Assembly (NCBI GenBank): GCA_019022495.1
Contig: JAFEKR010000020.1
Location: 620,001 to 684,000 of the forward strand
Source of the DNA: Epichloe hybrida
Lineage: Eukaryota; Ascomycota; Sordariomycetes; Hypocreales; Clavicipitaceae
Direction: 5' to 3'
DNA: 64,000 nt
The position numbers and the translations under genes are program-made. Positions 12,780 to 23,927 of this stretch are shown one piece after another; the stretch's first letter is position 1, and every line of letters begins with the position of its first letter. The notes below the pieces were generated by a model. The model had not been told where the DNA came from. It saw only the letters and a program-made list of their open reading frames with translations, and searched no databases.

Positions 12780-13790
12780 GTTGGACAGTCGTGACTCTTG
12801 AGCAAGGCACGGTGGCGATTATTGTACATAGGAAAAATGAAGTCGTCTGTCTACTTGGTGGTGCCGTGCCGTGCCGTGCCGTGCCGTGCCGTGCCGGGAT
12901 ATCTCAAGATTCTCAGTCATTGAATCGTTCATCTTTCGTATGGCTGAAACGGAAGAAACCCATCTGTGAGTAACATGCGGAATACATCTGCCACCGCCGG
13001 GATGGACACGACGTATTCATCTTGACTCCCCAGTGTCCCCCCGTATCAGACGCCTCCATCAACTGCATGTTTCAGCCCATGCAGCACTGCAGATCTGTTG
13101 CTCGCAAAAAGAGAGGCGCAGCCGACTGCCCAGTTGCTTATACATGCCGGGGCAAGTCATCAGCTACCGTTTCCCAGCTCTGGCAGTTGTTTTGTCCCTC
13201 GGGAAGCGTTGCGCTCGACCCAGCTCTGCCGCATATCCTCGAGAACAAAGCGTATGTGCATGCATCTCTGGGCTATCCCGGCGCGAATACAAGAGCCACA
13301 CGACAAAGTAGGGGGCAAGGCTTTGGGAAAGTGTCTCGTAGGCTCAGCTACTTCTAGACTCAGTACACATCGAACCAACGAGTTGGAATGAGCCATGGGC
13401 ATTTGCACTCACATCACGAATGTCTCTGGCTCTCACTCCAAGGCCCGTCATGCTCAATTTGCCGGGAGCCGTGTTGCAGAGACAGCAGGTGTACACATAC
13501 ATGTACATGTAGCATATGTAGGAAAAAGGGGCCCAGTCAGAATAAAATAGCCGCAAGAATCCAGACTGCTCCGGATACAGAGAGACTTGACTTCAAGCAT
13601 GACGTTTCTCGACCCTATTTTTTCTGTCACGTAATCATCACCAAGTGAAGCTCTTATCGATAAGCTGCCACCCACCTGCCAAAGTGAAGAGGGGCATTTC
13701 GAGTTGAATTGCTCCGAAACCAAACCTTCGTCCAACTTCCATCAACAAGACGTCTACCTCGGTGATTTGCTCCCGGGGAAAGAAATCAGC
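12780..13790. other. Intergenic, RRP5 to CSN5
   Basis: No supported gene. Contains seven tandem GTGCC pentamers (12861-12895), a short ACATGTACATGT palindromic patch near 13500, and the CSN5 promoter and leader. Confidence 0.6.
12861..12895 (+). repeat. GTGCC pentamer repeat, 7 copies
   Basis: Seven perfect tandem copies of GTGCC lie 80 bp after the RRP5 stop codon. Confidence 0.9.
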
Positions 13791-14881
13791 ATGGAGACGG
13801 CTCTCCGGTCCTGGGGTAAGACCAGTCCATCACCACCACCACCACCACCCCGTGCCCCCGAGTTCCGTTTCCCAATCTAATTCATCTTGCAGAGCTCGAC
13901 AACCACGTCAAACTGGTCGACCCGAAACGCGACGCACTCTACAACTACGACCCCGAAGCCCAAAAGGCAGCAGCACAGGCTCGGCCATGGGCCCAGAACC
14001 CCGACTACTTCAAGCACGTCCGGATCAGCGCCGTGGCCCTCATCAAGATGACGATGCACGCCCGGTCGGGAGGCAACCTTGAAATCATGGGCCTCATGCA
14101 AGGCTACGTCGACGGCGACACCTTCATCGTCACCGACGCCTTCCGGCTGCCCGTCGAGGGAACAGAGACGCGGGTCAACGTGCAGGACGAGGCGAACGAA
14201 TACATTGTCGAATACCTCGACCTGTGCCGCGCGCAGGGGAGGCAGGAGAACGTGGTGGGTTGGTACCATAGCCACCCCGGCTACGGGTGCTGGCTGAGCG
14301 GCATCGACGTCGAGACCGAGGCCATGCAGCAGCAGTTCCAGGATCCCTTCCTGGCGGTCGTCATTGACCCCCATCGCACCGTCAGCGCCGGCAAGGTCGA
14401 GATCGGGGCGTTCCGCACGTACCCCGGCTCCCACAAGTTGGAGTCGGGCTCCGAGTCGTCGGACGGGTTCCAGACCGTCCCGCTGGCCAAGGCTGCCGAG
14501 TTTGGCGCCCACGCGAGCAGGTACTACAGCCTGGAGGTGTCTCATTTCAAGAGCACCCTGGACACGCATCTGCTGGAGCTGCTGTGGCACAAGTACTGGG
14601 TGCAGACGCTCAGCCAGAGCCCTCTCCTAACGAACCGCGACTACGGAAGCAAGCAGATGCTCGACCTGAGCTCCAAGATTAAGGAAATGACGACGAACCT
14701 GGCGCGGACAAGGGGGGGTGCGCAGAGTCTGGGGCAGAGCCAGGCCAGCGTGGGAAGGGACAAGGCCCTGGAGAAGTTGGCAAATGACACGAACCTGATT
14801 GCGACGAAGGAGAAGTCTGGGCTGATGGCAGGGGAGATTAAAGCCAAGCTTTTCAACGATCTGGGGACTAAGACGGATTAG
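13791..14881 (+). CDS. CSN5: COP9 signalosome subunit 5 (deneddylase)
   Basis: Exon 1 is only 25 nt (13791-13815, METALRSW plus one base). The intron 13816-13892 runs GTAAGA...TTGCAG, and exon 2 is 13893-14881. Total 337 residues, normal for CSN5. The junction restores [22 protein letters not shown], the conserved CSN5 start. The MPN domain carries the full JAMM metalloprotease signature: the glutamate in [10 protein letters not shown] and [14 protein letters not shown] at about residues 134-147 (two His and Asp bind zinc). CSN5 removes Nedd8 from cullins, so it controls cullin-RING ubiquitin ligases; in filamentous fungi the complex affects development and light responses. All catalytic residues are present. 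Confidence 0.96.
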
Positions 14882-15517
14882 AGCATTTGATCCGGAGCGA
14901 CTGATGGATAATTCCTCTGTAACTGCTGTCCTGCCTTTTTTTTTTCTCTTTTTTTTTTTCTTTTCCCTTTTGCCTAAGAGAACGAACAGGGATTACATTA
15001 GAGCGGCGTTGGCAAAGATACGAACTAATACGATACGAGTTTATGATTCACAAAGACGCGACCTGGTGATGAAAATAGACGGCATCAATGAAAGTTGTTT
15101 AATCCCGACCGGGTAGGAGATCACGAGACATGGTCAGGTATACCGGGAGATTTTTTGTCCCGGGGGCATGCCAAGACGCATACATACATATGTATGTAAG
15201 AGAGCGGGTGGGTCAGGCTCAATGCCGGCATCATCGGCATCATGCGTAGGATGGCCGAGAATGGCAAGCCATGCGGCGCAAACCTGGGCGGAACACGGAA
15301 CAAGAAAAAAAAACAAGTGGTTCGTCATCGCACGCAGAGACGGGCATTGTCTTGCATCGGTGGCACATGGTTTGCACAATGTTGGGGCGCGATGATCAAG
15401 GTATGATTATGATGCCTGCAAGCGGTCCCCATCGTTTGTTTCCTCAAATGTGGCGGCCGCTGTTACGAAGAGTTGGGTAATTAGACAAGGGGGGGGCGGG
15501 GGGCGACAAACGGCTGG

Positions 15518-15576
15518 CCAGTACCGGACGCGGACCAATTGTGTTCGTACAAGGCAACTTCTCCGTCCGGTACTGG
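15518..15576. repeat. Inverted repeat, 12-bp arms
   Basis: CCAGTACCGGAC at 15518-15529 is matched by its exact reverse complement at 15565-15576, with a 35-base spacer. No function is evident. Confidence 0.6.
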
Positions 15577-16530
15577 GTCTTCGTTCAAAGCAACTTCTGC
15601 GTCAACTTCTCCGGAATATTATTAAAACACTGAGGTGAACGATTTCATTCCGGGGGTACCTCGAGAAAAGCATATCGACCCACCACCCGCAAGCAGGAAA
15701 AACTTGTGTGGCCTGCGCCGCCACTGGACTGGGATGAGCTTAGCTGCTCGAGTCCTTGACGTCATGGATGTCCATCCCTCCCCCGGGGGACAACTTGCAA
15801 TCTTGAAACGGGCCGCGCTAATAAATCGTGAATTGTCGGCATACGATGCAATGAGTTGACGAGACGAATATTCCAGTCATTTTCTTTAAGAACATGAACC
15901 CCCGGGGGCCCTGAGAAAAAGAAAAAAAAACTCGTTCATCGTGAAACGTTGGGCAAAAGGAACATGGTTGGCATGCATGTGAAGGCCGTCTTCGACGGTG
16001 GTTGCCGGTGACTCCATTCCAGCTCCATCGGACCCCCCCCCGGTGCATGCAGCGGGGCGAGGCGCAAGTAATGTCTGGTAATCCGCACATATTATTGGTA
16101 TAGTGGGGCGTGTTATACTCGGCACAACCTCCCGCAGCATCTTGTCAATCAAGGTAGATGACAGGATGCCGATTACCGGCTGCAAAAGGACATGAATTCT
16201 CATTATAGGCAAGTTGCTTCAGAGAAAGGTCAAGCACGTCGAGCTTCTGGAATCATCACAATGGCCAACCTAAGATCAGCCCTTCTGGATTTGCGGTAGA
16301 GTTGATTCCAAGAGCCGAGACACTCGGACACTCAGACATTCAGCGCTGTTGCTCTGGAGGCAGGGCTGCTGATTGGTGTGATGCATTACTTGGGCATTAA
16401 TCCGTACTTATGCATTACATGTACTTGTGCATGGGATTGAAAGATGCAGAGAGCATCTGTCACGGAAGGCGCGGCCGATCCCTCGGCAGCACAGCAGCAC
16501 ATGTACCATGCCTACTACATTGTACTGTAT

Positions 16531-16555
16531 TACATACATACATACATACATACAT
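16531..16555 (+). repeat. TACA tetranucleotide microsatellite
   Basis: About six tandem TACA units, followed by related CATGC/TACA patches to about 16585. Confidence 0.85.
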
Positions 16556-16862
16556 GCAAACATGCTTGCATGCTTACATACATGGACTTTTTCTGTCCCG
16601 TCTTTGTTGAGGAGCCTGAGCCTTCTGTCGCAGATCACCGATCCGGCCTCCATGCCTTGCCGTTTTTGCTCAAGGTCCACCGAGCCCGGGCGCCACCGCC
16701 CATGGCGTAGACTTAACGGGGGATATTGCGAACCTTCCCTTCCCCCTGGCTACGGAGCTCCGTTCTGCACATCATTGGTGCTGCTTTGGCAATGACGTAC
16801 TGGCCAGCTCTGCTCAACGTCACTAACGTCACTACAATGTGGTCCGGCTCGCGCCCCCCTGG

Positions 16863-16934
16863 CTCCCTGCACTCCCTGCGCTCCCTGCGCTCCCTGCGCT
16901 CCCTGCGCTCCCTGCGCTCCCTGCGCTCCCTGCG
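16863..16934 (+). repeat. 9-bp tandem repeat (CTCCCTGCG), 8 copies
   Basis: Eight head-to-tail copies of CTCCCTGCG; only the first differs (CTCCCTGCA). The unit is a multiple of three and opens reading frames on both strands, but nothing else suggests coding. Confidence 0.9.
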
Positions 16935-17029
16935 AAATCAAGGTTTTGCCAACCAAACTGTCGGCCCAGCTACGAGAGGACAGGCTTGTTGGGGGGAGGT
17001 ATGTATGGCCAATTTCGTGCTGCAACCCG

Positions 17030-17056
17030 GAGCACCTGGAGCACCTGGAGCACCTG
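17030..17056 (+). repeat. 9-bp tandem repeat (GAGCACCTG), 3 copies
   Basis: Three perfect copies, about 100 bp after the larger 9-bp array. Confidence 0.85.
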
Positions 17057-17447
17057 CAGCCGCCCTCGATAACTCGATTTGCCCGATGCATCTCCCTGCC
17101 CCATTTTGCTCCTTGTGCTTATAAGCACTTTCATGCCCCCCCCCTTTCGACGTCGCTCTGCCTCTCCTGCTTTGATCCCTCTTCTTCTCTATGCCACTAT
17201 ACCCTCATCTCACGTCTTAATCTACTACTACACCTTATACCCACCGTAATCACAATCGAATTCATCCTTTTGATACCCCGAGACGAAATTGACGTTCCCA
17301 TCTGTTCATTATTTTATTTTCCGTTCCTTCACCAGCCTAGCACCACACCAGCTTCATTACCCAATCAGAAGCGACAGACGACCACTCTAAAACCCCCACT
17401 CTACTTATCCCAGGGCGTGGAAACTCGCCGTCGAACCACCATCCAAC

Positions 17448-20087
17448 ATGACCGCCAACGTCAACAAGCCCACCGATGTGAAACAGAAGGAGGCGGATAT
17501 CAACAGAAAACTGCAAGTATACGGGATTTTCAGCGCATTCAAGGAGGGAAAGGTTCCGTCGGTATGTAATCACGCCACGCCTTCGACAAAACGGATGAGC
17601 GCTAACAAAACCTTGCTTCAAGAACGATCAAATTGATGTCGCACTCAACAGCTTCATCTCCTCGAAAGCATTGACCAATCCTCCAAAGGACCTGTCCCAG
17701 GATGGCCAGACGCTCGTCGCCGACGCCAGAGAGGTTGTCAGACAGGCCAAGAATCTCCTCCTCTCAAAGAACGATGGCAACCTGATCCAGGATTTCATTT
17801 GGCAAACAACCCGCTTTGATCCCAAGAGCATAGAGGGGCCCAACACTCCGGTGAACAAGGACCAAGCCCAGCGCGACGGAGAAGAGGCCCTGCAAGGGCT
17901 GAGAACTCTTGGAACTCTGCTCATCACAAATGGCCAGTTCCGCAAGCTCCGTACGTCGTCGCTTGTTGTCAGCCAATCAAGACTGAATGCGTATTTGCTC
18001 GCTAACTTTTGCCACTTTTAGTCAATGACTCCAGTGTCCTTTTCCGCGACATGATTGGCGACGCTGCCACCACCGCAGCTGGTCACGTCCGCCCCTCGGA
18101 AGAACAGCTGTCTCAGCTTGACCGCGCTGCCGAGGACAACACCTGGCACGACAAGCCCGACTTCTCCAAGGAGACTCTCCAGAAGCAGGTCAAGGGCATC
18201 TACGGCGGAGACGCCAAGAAGGACGCCAAGGACATCGCCAACGCCACTCAGAACGCTGCCCTCCCTCACGGAAGCCAGACTGAGAAGCCGGACCACGCCG
18301 CGGCTCAGAATGTCCTGAAGACGGCTGCCCAGCAAAAGATTGATCAGAACTTGGACCCTGAAACAAAGGAGAGCATCAAGAAGCGCAATGAGGAGTATCG
18401 CAAAAAGACCAAGGAGTACTTCAACAAGAAGATGCCCGAGGAACGCAAGGACCAGATCATCTTCCGTCTCAAGAAGATGGTGCTGGAGTGCCAGCAGCAC
18501 CCTGACTACTCCAGAGCCATCCAAGCCCTCCTCGGCCTCGCCCAGAGCTACGGCAAGCACGGCAAGAGCCTCGGCAAGGACTCCCAGGGCTCAGTCAAGC
18601 AAGCCCGCACCGGCTTCGCTGCCGCCGAGGCTGACCTGCGCACCTTGGTCGAGCGATTTGCCAACGGCACGTCCACTTCGAACCTCTGGGAGTCGATTGG
18701 CAACATCTACAAGGATGCCGACAAGGACCCCGAGCTCAAGGATTGGTTCAGGCAGTTTGATAGATTCATCCGCCGCTGCCTTCTGGAGCAGGGATACATC
18801 CTGGACGAGTCCTCCAACACGGAGTGGAACCGCATCTACGAGAAGGGCAGGTTCCTTCTCCGAGAGAAGTACCGCACCCACACTGACCGTGTGATTGACG
18901 AGACCAAGTTCATCGCCGACCAATTCGACAAGGACCCGCAGAACAAGGCCTTCGGAGACGCCGTCCAAAGACTCTTCACCCATCTTGGCAACGATTCCAG
19001 GGGCAAGTCCGTCTTCAAACCTCACCTCGTCAAGGACCTCACGGAGACTATCCTCCCCGCCCTCCTCGTCAACATCAACTACATTCCCATCCCTCGCATT
19101 GAGTACTCTGATTCCCAGGTTGATGCCATCATCGAGAACCTGGTCCTCGAGAGCGACAACTTCATGCCCAATGTCGCCGAGGTCGCCAGCGAACACTACT
19201 TCCGATGGGGTCGCAAGAAGGTTGCCAACAAGAACCACAACATGGTCGATGTCAAGATTGCTGGTATCCAGATGGATCTTCGCGATGTCAGCTTCTACGT
19301 TGACCGCAAGCAGGGGTTCCCGGCCTTGAAGGACACTGGTGTCGCCGACATTATCCTGCCCGGCAATGGCCTTTCGTTCCGAATGAAGGTGGCCACTGCC
19401 GACAAGTCGGACCGCCAGCACATCTTCAAGGTTGACAAGGTCGACATCGACTTCAAGGGTCTCAACATCAAGATCAAGAAGTCGAACCACAAGCTGCTGT
19501 TCGCCATTGTCAAGCCCCTTGCCCTCAAAGTTCTCCGAGCACCTATCCAGAAGGCCGTGGAGAAGGCCATCAAGGACGAGTGCAACAAGCTCGACGCCCT
19601 CCTCTGGCAGATCAAGAAGGATGCCGATGCCGCCAGCCAGGGCAACGCGGAAGACAAGGCCAGCTTCTTCAAGCGCTACTGCGACTCTGCCCAGAAGCGA
19701 TTCATGGAGGGCAAGGAAAAGACGCAGGAGGTGGCCTCTGACAAGAAGGTCAACATTGCCATGACGACCGAGGACAGCATCTTCCCCAACGTCAAGCTCC
19801 CGGGCGGCATCAGTACCAAGGCCTCCGAGTACAAGGAGCTGTCGCGCAAGGGCGACAAGTGGGAGAGTCCCGTCTTCTCGATTGGCAGTGCCAAGAAGAG
19901 CACCGACATCCCCGCCGCTCCCAAGGTTGAGACCAAGACGCCGGCACCCTCTTCCACTGTCACCAACGGCCACAGCACCAACGGCTACACCAACGGGCAC
20001 GGGGCTCCTCTCAATAGCAAGACTCCTCTGGCTGCCCCATTGGAGGTGAACGGCTCGATGGTCAACAAGCCCATCGGTGGACGCTAG
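17448..20087 (+). CDS. HAM1-like domain protein
   Basis: Three exons: 17448-17561, 17623-17950 and 18022-20087, about 835 residues. Introns are 17562-17622 (GTATGT, GCTAAC, TTCAAG) and 17951-18021 (GTACGT, GCTAAC, TTTTAG). Joins give KVPS-NDQIDVALNSFI and FRKLL-NDSSVLFRDM. The sequence fits the fungal family with HAM1-like N- and C-terminal domains (formerly DUFs), named after a hyphal anastomosis factor. A helical N-terminal half with Lys/Glu-rich stretches (KKRNEEYRKKTKEYFNKK) is followed by a beta-rich half (about 19070-19600). The tail (about 19910-20087) is Ser/Thr/Asn-rich and disordered. No catalytic motif or membrane segment is visible. A lipid-binding role for the beta-rich half is only a guess. 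Confidence 0.8.
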
Positions 20088-21093
20088 GTGTGCGCCGATG
20101 AGTCTATCTTGTTTATGAAGAATAACGAAGAGGCCGGAGAGGAGACAGGGGAAGTAAGGTTGCTATACCCATTGCCGGACGAATGATTGTGTGCAGGCGC
20201 GGCTGCCGTCATGTCGGTTCGGGTTTTTCGAGGAATGCGCTTGGCGACGATACCACGAGTCGTTTTTTTTTCTATTTTCCTGGACTAATGCGAGGGTGGA
20301 TCTCATGTGAGACGAGAATGGGTGGACGGACAGATGGATGAGACAGGACTTTGATACCGACTCGGACCAGTCACCGATTTTCCTTGGGTACTTTTTGTAG
20401 ACCAACTATTGTGCCGTATAATTTAACGATTTGGATTGTTCTCGCCCATCTAGACGCCGGACCCCAATTGCGGTTCTGGGTACATGTTGACGGGGAGGCA
20501 TTTTGAAACGTGGTGGTTTGTTTCACGTGCACGTGCTTGCTTCGGGTTGGAAACCAGTAAACGGTGCACCGAACTGTGCACCGAGGTGGGCACGCAAATG
20601 TGCACGGTGCAGGTTGTTTGATGCAAGCGGAAACATGGAAACACGGAAACGGGGAAACGGGGCCTGTTATTCGTCAGTTGGCAATTGCGCCTGAGGCGCG
20701 CGGGGCATTTCCTGACGGGGCCCGATTGGACTGGCGGTGCTGGTGGTCCCGGCGGTGCTGGTGGTCCTAGCACTGCGATACACTAACCTACCTACCTTGC
20801 CTGTATGTATACTCTGGACTCTGGACTCAGGACTCGAGCATTGAATTGGAGAATTCTCCCGTGCTCTACTTAAACTGGCTGGCCCCTTCCAACTCTTGCT
20901 GCGTCGCGTCGTGCTCGTTTGTTGCCTACGCGACCATGGCAGAAATCTAGATCTTTGCTGCAAGTTTCTGCGAGCTTTTTCTCGTCCTCGAGTCGTGAAG
21001 CACGTCGACGGCTTCAACCCAACTCAACTCAACTCGCTTTAATTTAATTCAACCCAACTCAACCCCCCTCAACTCAACTCGTCGAGGCCAACG
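20088..21093. other. Intergenic, HAM1-like to PXB protein
   Basis: No supported gene. Holds a purine-rich patch of GGAAAC repeats (about 20625-20663) and a pentamer-rich leader with repeated AACTC/AACCC units (about 21015-21080) just before the next start codon. Confidence 0.6.
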
Positions 21094-23270
21094 ATGGCCA
21101 ACGACGAGGCGGCTTCGGCGCCCTCTCCCGCATTATCCCCAGAACAGACTCGGGCCCTGTTTGACATCCTGACCCATCATGAGACCTACCACGAGATTGC
21201 GAGCTTCAAATTCCCAGACACCATCTCCAGCTATGGGTATCCTTTCAAGCGCCCGTCCCCAGAAGGCGACGAGGTGCCGACGTCCTCGTCTGCGCCCATC
21301 TTGCAACTGCTCCTCACGAGGACGGTCCTCCCGTTGCCGGGCGTGAGCCAGTTGCCGCCCGAGTTCTGGAACGCTCGTGTGCAGAGCATCCTGGCGAGAC
21401 TGGGGGAAGCCGAGCTGTCCGAGAGCTACGACAAGGGCGCCATGGGGACGCGGAAGGTGCTGGCGACGGGGTCGAGTGCCATTGTTGAGATGCTGGGACG
21501 GGGCATGCTGGGCGGCGTCGACAGGAAAGAGGCCGGAGCGGACACAGAGAGCAGCAGCAGATACGATCACGCCAAGGCCGATGATCTCGAGAGAGCGTGG
21601 GAAAACGTCGTGCAGGGCCTGGTCTACGGCGACTTGGCCGATCAAGTCTTTGACCACTTTGTCCGGTCGGACGATTTGGAGACGCTGTCTCCCATGGCGG
21701 AAGCGGCCGTGAGACACATAATATTTCAGTACGTCCCCCCCCAATTTACTCTCATCATAAAGACAAGTCTTCTAATATATACATGAAAAAAAGCCTTGCC
21801 ACGTTGATTCACCAGATATTCGTCCTCTCCCCAGAAGGGCAGTACCTGCTCAAGCTCATCGAAAATGTGCACTCTCTCGTCCCCTTCAAGATGATCAAAC
21901 AGACGCTCCGCATAGGAAACGCAGCGACAATGATCAACGGCATGATGCGCATTCTCCTCGCCAAGCTGAGCGTGGCCAGCGTGACCAACTGGGTCGGGCT
22001 GACGCAGAACGCCGACGACGGCATGAACCTCCTGCAGCGCATCATATCTCTCGTGCTATCCTGGGACTCGGGCGAGTTCAAGAAGAGCGCGGAAAGGGTC
22101 GAAAAGGGCAAGGCAAAGAGCGGCGGCCCCAGCGACGAGATGCTGCGCCTCATAAGGGAGCACGTCGAGGGCACGAGGCTCGACCACGAGACAGTCCGGT
22201 CGGCCAGCGAGCGGAACTCGCAGTCCATCATCACGAGCATATTCGACGCGTCGTCGAACCCGCAGCTCAGTACCGGCCTGACCGAGTCGCAGCACGCCCA
22301 GTGTCTCGAGTACTACTCGTCCCTGCTGTCCGTCAGGGACAGGGACCGCATCACCTCGGCCTTTTGTCGCCAGTCGCCCGACGCCCTCACCCAGGCCGTC
22401 AGGGACTTCGTGGCCGCGTACGATCCCATGATCCGGACCGTCCACGCCAACGTCGACCTGCGGGAACACTTTGACTCGCTGCAGGGCTTCATCGAGGCCT
22501 TCATCAAGACCAGCAGGCCGGGGAAGGGGGGCTCGTCGTCGTCGTCGTCGTCGATATTCGGCCGCTCCTCGTCGTCCTCGTCGTCGTCGTCGGGCGACCA
22601 GCTGCCCTGCGTGGAGGACTACGTCGACCTGCTGATGCGCCACAGAGGCTTGCTGTACAAGTGGATTCATGCTCTGGCGAGTCGATGCCCGGATCTGTGG
22701 GAGGACTTCCGCGTCTGGGGAAACAGGACGCTCGTCAAGTTCCAGAAGAGGCCTCCCCCTCCTCCTCCTTTCACGAACGGCACGGGAGCCACCGCCGCCG
22801 CCGCCGCCGCCGCCGCCACGGACAAGACCGTGCCCGGCATTCTCAACCAGCTCTACGCGGGACTCGGGGCAGAGACGCGGACGAGGGTCGGCGCCGCCAT
22901 AGACAGCCACGCGACGTACCTATCTGCTCTGCGCCATACCTCTAAACAAAGGCTGCAGTGCCTCGTCGCCGCGTCGGGCGGGAGAAGCACGGCCGGTCCG
23001 GGGGTGTACCTATCTCGATGGCAGGCGCTGCTGGACAAGACGCCCATCACGCCGTCCCAGCCAAGGGGTCGCGTGCGGCGCGGCAAAGACGTCAAGCACA
23101 CGACCACCATGGGGAAGACGGGCGTCGGCGGCAAGAAGGTCGAGGTTGGCGTCGGCGCGGCGCAGAGCGGTGCCTCGCCCGAGGCGCCTGATGTGAGCGT
23201 CGTGGTGGACGCTCTGGCCGATCCGTTCAGACGAGAGGTGCAGCAGTTGGCGGCTCAGATTGCAATGTGA
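21094..23270 (+). CDS. PX-associated (PXB/DUF3818) domain protein
   Basis: Two exons, 21094-21728 and 21794-23270, about 703 residues. The intron 21729-21793 (GTACGT to AAAAAAAG) joins in phase 2 and gives RHIIFHLATLIHQIFVLSPEGQYLLKLI. The N-terminal part (ALFDILTHHETYHEIASFKFPDTI) fits the PXB module, and TLRIGNAATMINGMMRILLAKLSV fits the DUF3818-type module. Both occur with a PX domain in yeast YPR097W-like lipid-binding proteins. I see no PX domain (no phosphoinositide-binding RRYSDF-like segment), so this looks like a PX-less paralog. Low-complexity Ser (22523-22595), Pro and Ala runs interrupt the second half. Function unknown; a role at membranes is inferred from the family. Confidence 0.7.
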
Positions 23271-23927
23271 GGGCATTCGCGGGGGTCGCTTCGCTTCGGC
23301 TTGTATGATATTGAGTAGAGTTTTAGATATGCATGGTGCGCTTAGAATAGAGTAAATACCGTGTTCAGTAGTAAATGAACGGGTGGTACATGAGGTATCT
23401 GCGAAATGATTGCTTCTTTGACATCTGCTAGGTTTTACTTCACAGCTATGTTATTACTTATTATTCATACAGATTTATAATAAGCGGTCATTCATTATTC
23501 ATACAGATTTACAAGAAGCGGTTATTTATCATTTATATAGATTTACAACAAGCAGCCATTTATCACTTTTACAGATTTACAATAAGCGGTCATTCATCAA
23601 TCACACAGATTTACAACAAGCAGTCATTCATCACTCACACAGATTTACAAAAGCAGTCATTCACCATTCACACAGATTTATAATAAGCGGTTATTCATTA
23701 CTTATACAGATTTATTATAAGAGGTCATTCATCAGTGGCAGAATCATCACTCATACAGATTTACAACAAGCGGCTGGCGAAATAAAGCCGCGTGTTATGT
23801 TATTTATGCCCCCCCCCCCTCAATGCATAGATATATCCCCCCCCTTTTCTATGTGTTGTCGTCGTCGTCGTTTCTCAGTCCGCCCTCGAGCGGATTACAT
23901 TTCTCGTTCTCAGACCCCCCCCCAAAC
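23271..23927. other. Convergent intergenic region with minisatellite
   Basis: Lies between the PXB gene and the 3' end of a minus-strand gene. It is AT-rich, unlike its GC-rich neighbours, and mostly filled by the 34-bp minisatellite. Confidence 0.7.
23456..23774 (+). repeat. 34-bp minisatellite, about 9 imperfect copies
   Basis: The unit has the form ATTCATCAATCACACAGATT followed by TACAACAAGCAGTC. CAGATTTA and AAGCRGTC are the best conserved parts. Most copies are 34 bp; one is 33 and the last carries a roughly 15-bp insertion (GTGGCAGAATCATCA region). Copies differ mainly by transitions. Confidence 0.9.

Larger units (their letters stand above)
14882..17447. other. Long intergenic region with simple repeats
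   Basis: 2.6 kb without a gene I can support. It carries T-rich tracts after CSN5 (about 14935-14970), a G-rich tract (15489-15503), an inverted repeat with 12-bp arms (15518-15529 and 15565-15576), a TACA tetramer run (16531-16555), a 9-bp tandem repeat (16863-16934) and a second 9-bp repeat (17030-17056). The pyrimidine-rich 17100-17440 part looks like the promoter and 5' leader of the next gene. Confidence 0.6.

Noticed and set aside
15130..15400. Palindromic TACATACATATGTATGTA region as a regulatory or RNA element
   Set aside because: It is a simple-repeat palindrome without a stable GC stem or any context that suggests function.
16750..17124. Open frames of LRSLRSLRS or PALPALPAL type
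   Set aside because: They are produced by translation of the 9-bp tandem repeat on both strands; there are no flanking conserved sequence or splice signals.
18591..20000. 469-codon minus-strand open frame opposite the HAM1-like gene
   Set aside because: Leu/Val/Gly-rich composition is typical of an antisense shadow of codon-biased sequence; the plus strand has the introns and family match.
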